Positions 16,996 to 25,522 of a stretch of DNA of 64,000 nt are shown piece after piece. Each line of letters starts with the position of its first letter. The first letter of the stretch is position 1. Origin of the DNA: Polyangium sp. y55x31 (GTDB lineage Bacteria > Myxococcota_A > Polyangia > Polyangiales > Polyangiaceae); contig NZ_JARZHG010000025.1 in the NCBI RefSeq assembly GCF_029946505.1, positions 1 through 64,000 on the forward strand, read 5' to 3'. Made by a program: the position numbers and the translations under genes. The notes under the pieces were generated by a model. The model saw nothing but the letters and a program-made list of their open reading frames with translations. It was not told the origin of the DNA and made no database searches.

Positions 16996-17099
16996 CAATC
17001 TATCGTAACTCCGCCCCCTCTCGTCCTCCTTGCGCCGCTTCGCTCTTACCTCCGCTCCCGCTCGCCTCGACCAGCCTGTATACACCTTCTCCCCCGGTC

Positions 17100-18524
17100 A
17101 TGACCACCCTCCCCGCCCCCTCTTCCTCCTCCGACCCCCCCGCCTCCCTCTCCCCCCTCCTCCACGCCCGCCTCGAAGCGGCCCACCTCTGCCCTGAGAC
17201 CGGCCTCCTCGTCCTCGCCTTCTACATCGGCCGCAAGCTCCTCCTCGGCGCTGGCCTCGGCCCTCACGTCACCGGCCTCGGCTTCCTCCCGCGCCTCCCT
17301 CGCGCGCGCGCCACCTCCGCGCATCCCCTCGTCGCGGCCATGCGCGCGCACCTCGTCGATCACCGCGTCCGCTCGATCCTCCTCCAGGACGGCGCCCTCC
17401 ACCTCACCTTCGATCCCCCCGACGACGCCCTCCCCGGCGCTCGCCTCTCCCTCCGGGTCGGCCGACGTGGCCAGGCGTCCGTCTCGTCTCCTTCCGGGGC
17501 CACCGTCACCTGGCCGCTCGATCCCGAGGGCGCTCCTCCGCGCGACGGCGTTGATCCCGCCCGCTGGACCGCCTCCGCCGACGACCTCGAACGCCATGGC
17601 CTCGCCATGGTCGACGCCTCCGATGCGCGTGCCCTCGACCTCCTTCGGGCCGGCCTCCTTCGCGCGGCCAAGGCCAAGCTCAAGGCCCTCGAACGGCGCG
17701 CCGAGGCCGTGCGCCAGGATCTCGCGCGGCTGCAAGATGCGCCGCGGCTCCAGAAGATCGGGCGCCTGCTCGTCGCGCAGGGAAACAAGGTTTCCAAAGG
17801 CGCGACGCGCGCCACGCTCGACGACTGGGAAGAAGGCGGCATGATCGAGGTCACGCTCGCGCCGGACAAACCTGCGAAGGTCCAGGCCGAGACCTTTTTC
17901 CAGAAGGCCCGGCGCCTTCAGCGCGGCGCCGCCGTCATGGAGAAGCGGCTCGCCGACACCGAGCGCGAGTGGGAGAACGTCTTGCCGCTCGTCGACGCGA
18001 TCGCCGAGGCCCCGGCCGATCCCGCCGCGCTCGACGCGCTCGCCGAGCAGGCCAAACGCGCCGGGGTCTCTGCTTCCGAGATCGAGGCCGCCTCGCGTGG
18101 AAAAACGTCGCGGCAGCAGGACAAGGAGCGCAGGCCCTACCACGCGTTTCGGGATGCGCTCGGACGAACCATCCTCGTCGGCCGCGGCGGCAAGGACAAC
18201 GACGAGCTCATCACGCGGCATGCGCGTCCGCACGATCTCTGGCTGCACGCGAAGAACATCCACGGCGCGCATGTCATCGTGCCTCTCGACAAGGGGCAGA
18301 ATTGTCCCGCGGAGCTGCTCGTCGACGCCGCGACCCTCGCCGCTCATTTCAGCGACGCCCGCGGCGAGAGCGCCTGCGAGGTGAGCTACGTCGAGCGCCG
18401 TCATGTCCGAAAGCCCAGGAAAAGCGCGCCGGGGGCCGTCACGTTCGATCGGGAGAAGATCCTCACCGTACGCGTCGAGCCCGAGCGGCTCGCGCGGCTC
18501 CTCGCCTCGAAGCAGGAGGGGTGA
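17100..18524 (+). CDS. rqcH: NFACT-family protein, RqcH-like
   Basis: A 474-residue protein of the Rqc2/RqcH/FbpA (NFACT) family. Bacterial RqcH binds stalled 50S-peptidyl-tRNA complexes and adds alanine tails that mark nascent chains for degradation. The C-terminal NFACT-R domain is clear: PYHAFRDALGRTILVGRGGKDNDELITRHARPHDLWLHAKNIHGAHVIV through VRKPRKSAPGAVTF. A coiled-coil/HhH-like middle (about 185-310) and a shortened NFACT-N region precede it. Typical RqcH has about 570 residues, so the N-terminal part is reduced. The symbol is by homology only. It starts at ATG 17100, just beyond the tRNA-Leu, and is probably the original chromosomal neighbour of the tRNA. Confidence 0.8.
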   Translation: MTTLPAPSSSSDPPASLSPLLHARLEAAHLCPETGLLVLAFYIGRKLLLGAGLGPHVTGLGFLPRLPRARATSAHPLVAAMRAHLVDHRVRSILLQDGALHLTFDPPDDALPGARLSLRVGRRGQASVSSPSGATVTWPLDPEGAPPRDGVDPARWTASADDLERHGLAMVDASDARALDLLRAGLLRAAKAKLKALERRAEAVRQDLARLQDAPRLQKIGRLLVAQGNKVSKGATRATLDDWEEGGMIEVTLAPDKPAKVQAETFFQKARRLQRGAAVMEKRLADTEREWENVLPLVDAIAEAPADPAALDALAEQAKRAGVSASEIEAASRGKTSRQQDKERRPYHAFRDALGRTILVGRGGKDNDELITRHARPHDLWLHAKNIHGAHVIVPLDKGQNCPAELLVDAATLAAHFSDARGESACEVSYVERRHVRKPRKSAPGAVTFDREKILTVRVEPERLARLLASKQEG

Positions 18525-18574
18525 GCGACACGATCTTGCTAGCAACCGACGCAGAGCGGTAAAGATCGCCTAGC

Positions 18575-19774
18575 ATGCTCGCAATGCGCACGGTCGCCTC
18601 GCTCCTCTTCCCGTTCGGCCTCGGCCTCTCCCTCGCCCTCGCCGGCTGCGGCGGCGGAGAGACCCCGGATCCGAAAGATCCTTCGTCCGAGGGCTCCTCG
18701 GACAAACCCAAGACCCCCCAGGCCGATGCTGGGCCCGACGCCGCGCTGCTCGGCGAAGTCGGGCAGCTCAACCAGCTCCTCTCCACGATCGACAAGTCCG
18801 ATGCGGGAAGGCCCAAGGCGCTCGCTCGGCTCGGCGAGCTGCTCGCGGACCTGTCGAAGAACAACCGCGACCGCGCCCTCGCCGCCGATCCGAACGTCTC
18901 CTCCTTGCCTCCGCCGGCCGAGCCGAAGGCGGCCGAAGGCGAGATCGAGGCGCCCGCGAAGGCCGGCCCCGTGCTCCCCCCGCGTAACCCCGCCGCCGTC
19001 AAGCGCCTCAAGCCCGACGCGCAAAAGCTCATCCAGAAGGCGGACATGTACGCCGCCGAGGCCATCAAGGCGCACAAGAAGCTCATCGCCGATCATCCGG
19101 ACTACAAGGACATGGACAAGGTCCTCTTCCGGCTCGGCGGGCTCTACGTGACGTACGGCCAGGGCTCCGCCGCGCGGCCCATCTACTTCGAGCTCATCGA
19201 GAAGCACCCGAAGAGCCCCCTCGTGCCCGAGGCGTACTGGAACTTCGCCGAGTTCTTCTTCAACGCCGAGGACTACGAGAACGCCTACAAGCTCTACGCG
19301 CGCATCGTCGAGTACACGCCGAGCGAACGCACGAGCGTCGCGGGTTATCGGCTCGCGCTCTCGCTCCACAAGCTGAGCCGCCTCGACGAGTCGTGGAAGG
19401 CGCTCGAAGGCGCCGCCAGCGCCGCCCGCATCCACGGGCCCGCGGGCACGGTCGACGAGATCTATCGCGACGCGCCCAAGCTCGCCGCGACCCGCAAGCC
19501 GCTCAGCGCAAAAGACGCCGCGGCCTTCTTCGTGCGGCTCGCCGAGAGCAACGAGGACGTCATCAAGCAGGAGCTGAACCGGCTCGCGCAGATCCTCGAA
19601 GACGAAGGACGGCCGCTCGAAGCGACCGAGGTCCTTCACGTGATGATCGACCGCTACAAGGCCGAGAAGTGCGCGATCCAGGCCCGCGCCATCGAGATCG
19701 CGACCCGCAGCGGCAACAACGCGATCCGCGCCGACGAGGTAAACCGGAGTCTGCGTCTCGGCTGCAAGCCCTGA
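18575..19774 (+). CDS. TPR lipoprotein
   Basis: A 399-residue protein with a signal peptide ending at lipobox LAGC, then an acidic Ser/Pro linker. Helical tetratricopeptide-like repeats follow from about residue 145, such as DKVLFRLGGLYVTYGQGSAARPIYFELIEKHPKS and EAYWNFAEFFFNAEDYENAYKLYARIVEYTPS. The repeats resemble those of outer-membrane assembly or gliding-machine lipoproteins (BamD/GltE-like), but no specific orthologue was identified. An alternative ATG lies at 18584. It follows the NFACT gene by 50 bases on the same strand. Confidence 0.8.
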   Translation: MLAMRTVASLLFPFGLGLSLALAGCGGGETPDPKDPSSEGSSDKPKTPQADAGPDAALLGEVGQLNQLLSTIDKSDAGRPKALARLGELLADLSKNNRDRALAADPNVSSLPPPAEPKAAEGEIEAPAKAGPVLPPRNPAAVKRLKPDAQKLIQKADMYAAEAIKAHKKLIADHPDYKDMDKVLFRLGGLYVTYGQGSAARPIYFELIEKHPKSPLVPEAYWNFAEFFFNAEDYENAYKLYARIVEYTPSERTSVAGYRLALSLHKLSRLDESWKALEGAASAARIHGPAGTVDEIYRDAPKLAATRKPLSAKDAAAFFVRLAESNEDVIKQELNRLAQILEDEGRPLEATEVLHVMIDRYKAEKCAIQARAIEIATRSGNNAIRADEVNRSLRLGCKP

Positions 19775-19851
19775 CGCAATCCGAGCTTGCGTCTCCTGCC
19801 GCGCCGCGGCGATGATGCGTACAGGACGCATCGCGCGGGAGACGTGTTTCC

Positions 19852-20040
19852 ATGGATGGCAAGCGTGACATGGTGGTCGGGGGGCTCTGGTGCGTGGGTG
19901 GCATCGCCGTGACAGCCATCACGTACGCGAGCGCGGCGAACGGGGGCGGGCGCTACGTGATGGCGTGGGGCGCGATCATCTTCGGCGGGATCCAGTTCGT
20001 CCGAGGGCTCATCCGGTTCGCGGCGGCGAACCGGAGCTAG
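19852..20040 (+). CDS. Small two-helix membrane protein
   Basis: A 62-residue protein with two hydrophobic segments, GLWCVGGIAVTAITYASA and YVMAWGAIIFGGIQFVRGLI. These match the pattern of a small family of bacterial membrane proteins of unknown function. CGGGAG lies about 10 bases before the ATG. It ends just before a bidirectional hairpin terminator. Confidence 0.65.
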   Translation: MDGKRDMVVGGLWCVGGIAVTAITYASAANGGGRYVMAWGAIIFGGIQFVRGLIRFAAANRS

Positions 20041-20051
20041 AGCGCCTCTTC

Positions 20052-20077
20052 TCCCCTCTCCCGAGAGGGAGAGGGGA
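20052..20077. terminator. Bidirectional hairpin between convergent genes
   Basis: TCCCCTCTCCC, tetraloop GAGA, GGGAGAGGGGA: an 11-bp perfect stem. It lies between the stop codons of the small membrane protein (+) and the heme-motif lipoprotein (-). There is no T tract, so Rho-independent termination is only likely. Confidence 0.6.
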
Positions 20078-20092
20078 TGGGGAGGGAATCGT

Positions 20093-22204
20093 TCACTTCG
20101 GCTGCGACTGCGCGCAGAACCCGCCGATGCACTGGTTCTGGGGCGTGCCGCAGCAATCAGCGCCGGTCGTGCATTTCTCGCCGATCTCGGAGCATTTGCC
20201 CGCGGGGGGCGGGACGCAGGCGTAATTGCCGCTGCCGTCCGGCTGGCAGAAGCCCGTGCAGCATTCGAAGCCCTGCGCGCAGGAGTTGCCCTCGCCCTTG
20301 CAGGCCTCGAGCGACCAGTAGCCGCTCATGTTGATGGTCGAGAGATCCTGGCCGCGGAGCAGGAACGCCGGGTGGCTCGGGTCCTTGCCGGGCGTCGGGT
20401 TCACGTCGATCGCCGCGACCCAGAGCTGCTTGCGATTCTCGTAGGTCGGGTTCGACGCCGAGAGCATCCGATTGCCGTAATCGCGCGGGCTGACGAAGAC
20501 GACCCACATGTAGCCGCCGACCGCGATGGGGTTGACCGTCGGCTGGTAATTGATGCGGCGGTTCTTCTCGTCGAGGTAGCCGACGCCGTTCGCCGCGTCG
20601 AGCGGGATCTCGCCGACGGCCTTGGCCACGTCCGCCATGTAGAGGTCGTTCAGGCCGACCTGGTTCGCGCCGTACTTGGCGCGGCTGTAATCGCCCTTCT
20701 GGTAGAGGATCCATTGCGAGTCGGGCGAGAAGCTCGGGAACGCGATGGCCAGGTTGCCGGCGGCGACGATCTGGCGGCGGTTCGCGAGGGCGTTCGTCGT
20801 GGCGTCGAAATCGAAGACGTCGAGGTCGGCGCGCGAGAACTCGACGGGATAGCTGCCCGTGACGTTGCTGGAGAAGGCGAGGAGCTTGCCGTCCGGGGAG
20901 AAGGCCGGGTCGGCGGTCTTGTCGGCGATCGCGTCGAGCTCGCTCGTGATGGGCGCGCCCGTCGTGGCGTCCTTCATGCGCATGCGGAGGTCGACGTCGT
21001 TCTGCACGGCGATCTTGCCGTCCGGCGTGAGCGCGACGAAGAGCGTCTGCGATTGGTACGACGAGACCTGGATGACCTGCGGATCCGGCAGCGTGAGGTC
21101 GATCGTGCCCCAGGGGCTCGGCGCCTGGCCCTTGCGCTCGAAGACGGCGGCGAGGCGGCTGCCGTCCTTGCTGACCACGTGGCAGGCGACGCAGCGCTTG
21201 TTGTTCACGCCCTGCGACCAGGGAGGCTGGTACTGATCGTAATCGGGCGGCGGCGGCGTACCGAGCTGATCGTACGAGCCCGAATCGAAGACGACCGACG
21301 GGTTCGCCGATCCCGGCGAAATCTTCATGAGCTGGCCCGTGTTGACGGCCCAGTAATAAATGGACCCGCGCAGGCTGCCCTGCGCGATCGACCACGTCTG
21401 GCTCGCCGGCGCAAACGCCTTGCCGCCCGAGAGGCGCGAGACCGAGACCTCGACGGGCTCGCCCGCATTCGAGGCCGCGAGCTTGCCCCAGAAATCCTCG
21501 ACCATGAGGAAGGCCGACGGCGGATCGGCCTTCACGTAAAACTTCGCGTCGACGTACGATTGCTTCAAGTGGACGAGCCACGCGTCGCCCGGCGCGCCGC
21601 CATTCCACATGATCTCGGGCGCGAGAATGCCCCGCGCGAACACCGTCTTGTCGTACGGATACACGATCGCGCCCGAGGGGGCCGGATCCGGCGCATCGAA
21701 GGCCGCTTGCTCCTCGGCCGTGAGCCCGCCCGCGTTGTCCACGAACGCGAGCTTCACCGTGACATCCGCCGAGGCCGTGAGCCCATTCGAGCTCGCCGTC
21801 ACCTTGCCCATGCCGCCCACGGTGCCCGTCGGCGAGAGCTTGCCCGTGCCGAGGCCGACGAGCGCGACGTCCGGTCGATCGAAGGTCCAATCGGCCGGCA
21901 CGACGGCGGTCGTCTGGTCCTGGAACGTGGCAATGGCCTGGAAATCGACGGGCGTGGCGACGCCATTCTGCACGACGATCACGGCCGAAGGCGGATCCAC
22001 CGTGAGCGAGACGACCGGGCCGTGATCGACGAACAGGCCGTCTTCCCCGGCGTCGGGCGCGCCCCCGCCCGAACCCCCGGGCCCCGCGGCGCCCGTGCCG
22101 CCGCCGCCCGAGCCCGACGAATTCTCCCCGCCTCCCCCGCACGCATATGCGGTGATCGCCGCAAACATCACGAGCCAACCGAGTCCAAGCGAGCGACGTC
22201 TCAT
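20093..22204 (-). CDS. Lipoprotein with CxxCH motif, PD40-like propeller and Cys-rich tail
   Basis: A 703-residue protein. The signal peptide has lipobox-like AYAC at about residue 22, followed by a Gly/Ser linker. Residues about 65-150 form an Ig-like domain (VSLTVDPPSAVIVV ... GKVTASSNGLTASADVTV, BIG2-like). A single heme-binding motif CVACH follows about 315 residues in, introduced by NNKR. Then come TolB/PD40-type repeats (ADPAFSPDGKLLAFSSN, AFPSFSPDSQWILYQKGD) and a C-terminal six/eight-Cys segment. The combination suggests an outer-membrane c-type cytochrome-like surface protein. Whether heme is attached depends on export and Ccm machinery. Function unknown. Confidence 0.8.
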   Translation of the reverse strand: MRRRSLGLGWLVMFAAITAYACGGGGENSSGSGGGGTGAAGPGGSGGGAPDAGEDGLFVDHGPVVSLTVDPPSAVIVVQNGVATPVDFQAIATFQDQTTAVVPADWTFDRPDVALVGLGTGKLSPTGTVGGMGKVTASSNGLTASADVTVKLAFVDNAGGLTAEEQAAFDAPDPAPSGAIVYPYDKTVFARGILAPEIMWNGGAPGDAWLVHLKQSYVDAKFYVKADPPSAFLMVEDFWGKLAASNAGEPVEVSVSRLSGGKAFAPASQTWSIAQGSLRGSIYYWAVNTGQLMKISPGSANPSVVFDSGSYDQLGTPPPPDYDQYQPPWSQGVNNKRCVACHVVSKDGSRLAAVFERKGQAPSPWGTIDLTLPDPQVIQVSSYQSQTLFVALTPDGKIAVQNDVDLRMRMKDATTGAPITSELDAIADKTADPAFSPDGKLLAFSSNVTGSYPVEFSRADLDVFDFDATTNALANRRQIVAAGNLAIAFPSFSPDSQWILYQKGDYSRAKYGANQVGLNDLYMADVAKAVGEIPLDAANGVGYLDEKNRRINYQPTVNPIAVGGYMWVVFVSPRDYGNRMLSASNPTYENRKQLWVAAIDVNPTPGKDPSHPAFLLRGQDLSTINMSGYWSLEACKGEGNSCAQGFECCTGFCQPDGSGNYACVPPPAGKCSEIGEKCTTGADCCGTPQNQCIGGFCAQSQPK

Positions 22205-22280
22205 CTCCGAAGACCTCCGTCCGCGACGCTATCACGCGCCGCGCACGGCCGGGCGGCTCGTCTCGCGCTACACTGGCGGA

Positions 22281-22868
22281 ATGCGCCGCAAAAAGGCCCT
22301 CGGCCCCCTCGCTTTTGCGCTCGTCACGCTCGCGCTTTGTGCGCTCGGCTGCGACAAGAAAAACCCGTCGGGCGCGAGCCCAAGCGCCTCCACCGAAGCG
22401 GCCGCGCCCCTCGCCGATTTCCCCGACGGAAAGCCGTCTTCGTGGATCCACGGCGCGCCCGCGCCGCTCGCCGGGGCCCGCGGCCAGGTCGTGCTCGTCG
22501 AGGCCTGGCACCCGACCTGAAGCGCTTGCCGAGCGTCCGTGCCCGCGGTCCTCGCGCTGCACGGTCGTTTCGGGGCCCGCGGTCTGCGGGTCATCGGCGT
22601 TTCGAGCTTCGATCCGGACGACGCGGAGGCCGAGCGCAAGGCCGCCGAGGAAGCCGCGCGCGAGGAGAAGATGGACTACCCCACCTACCTCGACACGCGC
22701 GGCGAATGGTCGAAGACCGCCGGGGTCGTCGATATCCCGGCCTTCCTCGTCCTCGGCCCCGACGGCCGCGTCCTTCATCGGCGCCGCGGCAAGCTCACGC
22801 TCGATTCCGAGGCGTTCGCCGAAATGGAACGCGCGATCGAGCGAGCGCTCCCGGCCGCGCCCCGTTAA
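22281..22868 (+). CDS. TlpA-like thioredoxin lipoprotein, candidate selenoprotein (Sec80)
   Basis: A single frame of 195 residues interrupted only by TGA at 22518-22520. It begins with a lipoprotein signal (lipobox ALGC, Cys24) and a linker. The thioredoxin fold then reads VEAWHPT-U-SACRASVPAVLALH, where the TGA falls exactly on the first catalytic cysteine of the TlpA/ResA CxxC (family pattern WATWCxPCR), leaving Cys83 as the resolving residue. The rest of the fold is intact: GLRVIGVSSFDPDD, cis-Pro segment VVDIPAFLVLGPDGRVL and a final helix. A SECIS-like hairpin starts 13 bases after the TGA. A periplasm-facing thiol-disulfide oxidoreductase is predicted. The alternatives are a nonsense pseudogene or a sequencing error. 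Confidence 0.75.
22534..22567 (+). promoter_or_regulatory. Candidate bacterial SECIS element
   Basis: The stem CCGTGC/GCACGG (537-542 with 559-564) is followed by a small bulge and CGCG/CGCG (544-547 with 553-556), with apical loop GTCCT. The loop begins with G inside a GGTC sequence, as in fdhF-type elements, and 27 bases separate the TGA from the loop. Bacterial SECIS elements need a G at the loop start and about 16-37 bases. Two further outer pairs (534-535 with 566-567) extend the stem across a T-T mismatch. Confidence 0.6.
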
Positions 22869-23275
22869 TCCGAGTCGCGCGCCACGACCAGCCGATCGTG
22901 CTGGATACGTCCGTTCCGTTTGTGCGCCAGGTGCTGCGTGATCACCTTGTCGCCGGCCGCGTAGGTGCGCACCTCGGTGAAGGCGACGGCCTCGTCCGTC
23001 TCCATCTCGTCGATGATGTCCGTGCTCTTCACCTCGCGATGCCACCCGCCGACCGGGTCCCGCAGGAACTCGTCGCGGAGCTGCTTCAAGATGGCCTCGC
23101 GGCCCTGCACCACGATCGGGTGGGCGGGCGGGTTCAGGCTCGAGACCTCCTCGAGGACGGCGTCCTCGGCATAAAGGTTGGCGAGCGCCTCCACGTCCCG
23201 CATCTGAAGGGCGTGGCGAATCTGCTCCATGAGGGGCTGCTCATTGGCCTCTCGGCGACGGATCGAGCTCTCCAT
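22865..23275 (-). CDS. SnoaL/NTF2-like protein
   Basis: A 136-residue NTF2-like fold protein. It has helices EQIRHALQMRDVEALANLYAEDAVLEEV, then GREAILKQLRDEFLRD and the final strands AVAFTEVRTYAAGDKVITQHLAHKRNGRI, the pattern of SnoaL-like or ketosteroid-isomerase-like proteins. ATG at 23275 is preceded by AGGGAG with 6-base spacing. Its stop overlaps the stop of the candidate selenoprotein gene (convergent). Substrate and role unknown. Confidence 0.85.
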   Translation of the reverse strand: MESSIRRREANEQPLMEQIRHALQMRDVEALANLYAEDAVLEEVSSLNPPAHPIVVQGREAILKQLRDEFLRDPVGGWHREVKSTDIIDEMETDEAVAFTEVRTYAAGDKVITQHLAHKRNGRIQHDRLVVARDSD

Positions 23276-23448
23276 GAATGGCTCCCTGGTGCGTGCCTTC
23301 TGGTTTGTCGATGGGGGGTGCGGGGGTATGGGGGCGGCAGCTCGGCAAGCCGAGCGAGAGCCCCCATCCCTCGCACTCGATCGCCGGGCGCTCGACGACC
23401 AAAACATCACTTTGCTCGCCCCGACTGGACGGGTCATAAGAAGTGCCC

Positions 23449-24645
23449 ATGGTGCAATCGCCCTCCACGGTCGTGCTCGGTGACGTTCACCTGACCCGCT
23501 CGGTGCCGCGGGCCGTGTCGGAGGATCTCGCTCGCCTGGTCGACGCACACCCGGGCGCGCGAATCGTGTGCGCGGGCGACCTCTTCGATCTCTCGGCCGA
23601 TCTGCCCCGCCTGCCGCTGCCCAAGGCCGTGGAGGCGGTGTTCGAGGCGCATCCGGCCGCCAAAGCCGCGTTCGGCCGGCACCTTTCGCGAGGAGGCGAG
23701 CTCTGGCTCGTGAGCGGCAACCACGACGCGGCCCTCGCGCTTTCCGATTTCCGGAGCGCCCTCGTCACGGCGCTCGATCCGCCCGCGGAGGCGCGGGCGC
23801 GGCTGCGCACGACCCCCTGGTTCTTTCGCGAGGGCGACCTCCACATCGAGCACGGCCACCTCTACGACCCCGACAACGCCCCGGCTCACCCGCTCGTCGT
23901 GGGCGAAGCGAGCCTCGGCGTGCATTTCGTCGAGCAATTCATCGCGCCGACGGGCGCGTTTCGCTACCTCAACATGAACGACGAGACGCCCCTACGGCTC
24001 TTCCTCTCGGCGTTTTCGTTCTACGGCCCGCGCGCGCCGTACGTGATCTATCGATATTTCCACGCCGCGATTTCTGCGATCCTCCGCAGCGGGCGATCTT
24101 ATCAGCGGCGCGCGGACGACGAGGCGCCGCTCGGCGCGGAGGAGGCCGCTCGATTCATCGCGGACCTCGGCATCCCGCCCGAGCTCGTGGGCGCGATGCT
24201 CCCGCTCGGGGCGCGGCCGACCTTGGCCAGCGTGAGCCGGACGTTCTCGCGGCTCTATTTCGATCGGGTGCTGTCCACGCTGGCGATGAGCGCGGGGCTG
24301 TCCGCGGCGGCGCTCGGCCAAAAGCGAGCGGGCGGGGCTGCATTTTCCATGGGCGCGCTGGCAATGACGTTGAGCTGGGCGCGCGGGCACAACCGTTATG
24401 CCGGGTCGGTGGCCGAGCAGCTCGCCGAGGGCGCGACGCGCATCGCGGACGCGACGGGCGCGAAGCTCGTGGTCTTTGGTCACACGCACCGCGAGGCGCT
24501 CACCGAGCGGTATGCGAACACGGCGAGCTTTGCGTTCCCCCGGAATGCGCCGGGCCGGCCGTATCTGGAGATCGAGCAGACGTACGGCGTGCCGCGGGCG
24601 GTGCGGCGGTATTTGCCGACGGAACCGAAGGAAGCGCGCGTCTAG
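23449..24645 (+). CDS. Calcineurin-like metallophosphoesterase
   Basis: A 398-residue protein with all metallophosphoesterase motifs: GDVH (about residue 12), GDLFDL (about 43), GNHD (about 90) and GHTH (about 345). Near residue 135 is IEHGHLYDPDN. The arrangement resembles UDP-2,3-diacylglucosamine pyrophosphatase (LpxH-like) and related UDP-sugar phosphoesterases. It is, however, longer than LpxH, with an inserted helical segment (about 180-330) including hydrophobic stretches that may contact the membrane. ATG at 23449 is used; an in-frame GTG lies two codons before. It faces recO convergently. Confidence 0.8.
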   Translation: MVQSPSTVVLGDVHLTRSVPRAVSEDLARLVDAHPGARIVCAGDLFDLSADLPRLPLPKAVEAVFEAHPAAKAAFGRHLSRGGELWLVSGNHDAALALSDFRSALVTALDPPAEARARLRTTPWFFREGDLHIEHGHLYDPDNAPAHPLVVGEASLGVHFVEQFIAPTGAFRYLNMNDETPLRLFLSAFSFYGPRAPYVIYRYFHAAISAILRSGRSYQRRADDEAPLGAEEAARFIADLGIPPELVGAMLPLGARPTLASVSRTFSRLYFDRVLSTLAMSAGLSAAALGQKRAGGAAFSMGALAMTLSWARGHNRYAGSVAEQLAEGATRIADATGAKLVVFGHTHREALTERYANTASFAFPRNAPGRPYLEIEQTYGVPRAVRRYLPTEPKEARV

Positions 24646-24652
24646 AGAGCGC

Positions 24653-25402
24653 CTACTTCGCAGGCCCGGCGTGCGCCTGGATCACGGCCTCCACGAGGTC
24701 CACCACGATCCGCGTATCCTCTTCGCGGAGCGCCTCGTCGTCGCCCGCGCAGGCGGCCTCGACCCGGGCGCGTAGGTCCGCCCGCAGCACGAGCCGCGCC
24801 CCGCCGCAAGCCCGACAAACGAGCCCACCGGCGAGCGCATCCAGGCACGCAGGCGCCTCCGCCGGACAGACGCGGCTGCAACGCACGCATCGATCGAGCA
24901 CCAGCCCGAAGCCCATATCCGACAGCAAACGCAGCCCCGACGTCGCGAGCTCCGCTTCGGACGAGCGGGCGGGCGTGGGCGCGTCGAGCGCGTCGAGCAG
25001 CTCGTTCACCGTGGCAAAGAGCCCCGGCTCGCGTGTACCGGGCGGCGCGACCGAGCGGACCCAGCGCAGCGCCCGTCCTGCGGCTTCCATGCGATCCAGC
25101 GCGCTGACGAGGTGCATGCGCGGGTGTGCGATCGTGGCCTCGCCGAGCACGGCAAGATCTTTTTGCTCGCGCTCTTCGAGCGTCACGCGCAAGAGGTGCA
25201 TCGGCTCCAGCGCGACGAGCCGCTTGTTCGATCGACGCGCCGATCGCGCGACGGCCGAGACGATCCCGCGCGCCTCGGTGAACAGTGTGACGATGAGATC
25301 CGCCTCGCCCACGGGGACCCGCCGGACGAGCAGCGCTTCGGTGCGCAGGATCTTTTTGAGGAGGGCGCTTCGGCCCCGGCGACGTCCGCTCGGCTCGGTC
25401 AC
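24653..25402 (-). CDS. recO: DNA repair protein RecO
   Basis: A 249-residue protein with the RecO architecture. The N-terminal OB fold is EALLVRRVPVGEADLIVTLFTEARGIVSAVARSARRSNKRL. The all-helical middle and the four-Cys zinc site (CVRCSRVC ... CRACG, near residues 170-200) follow. RecO acts with RecR and RecF to load RecA on SSB-coated DNA. A hairpin-forming tandem repeat separates its start from the RodZ-like gene upstream on the same strand. Confidence 0.88.
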   Translation of the reverse strand: MTEPSGRRRGRSALLKKILRTEALLVRRVPVGEADLIVTLFTEARGIVSAVARSARRSNKRLVALEPMHLLRVTLEEREQKDLAVLGEATIAHPRMHLVSALDRMEAAGRALRWVRSVAPPGTREPGLFATVNELLDALDAPTPARSSEAELATSGLRLLSDMGFGLVLDRCVRCSRVCPAEAPACLDALAGGLVCRACGGARLVLRADLRARVEAACAGDDEALREEDTRIVVDLVEAVIQAHAGPAK

Positions 25403-25434
25403 GCGTCAAGCATAACGCGTTCGACGGGCACACC

Positions 25435-25522
25435 CAGGGGGGTTTGGGGGGCGTCTCGGCGCCCCCCATCGTGACTAAACCAGGGGGGTTTGGGGGGCGT
25501 CTCGGCGCCCCCCATCGTGACT
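25435..25522. repeat. Two 42-bp copies of a hairpin-forming repeat
   Basis: Bases 25435-25476 and 25481-25522 are identical direct repeats (period 46). Each contains GGGGGGCG-TCTCGG-CGCCCCCC, an 8-bp stem. The right copy lies within the 3' coding end of the RodZ-like gene and the left copy just after its stop. They could act as tandem terminators ahead of recO. Confidence 0.9.

Noticed and set aside
22518-22520. TGA read as an ordinary nonsense mutation or a frameshift
   Set aside because: No frame change is needed, both sides are intact, and the codon falls exactly on the catalytic Cys with a SECIS-like hairpin. The simple pseudogene reading is less likely but is not excluded.
20372-23494. 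1040-codon open frame on the plus strand
   Set aside because: It runs antisense to the heme-motif lipoprotein and across unrelated genes. Its composition is Arg/Ala-rich with no domain.
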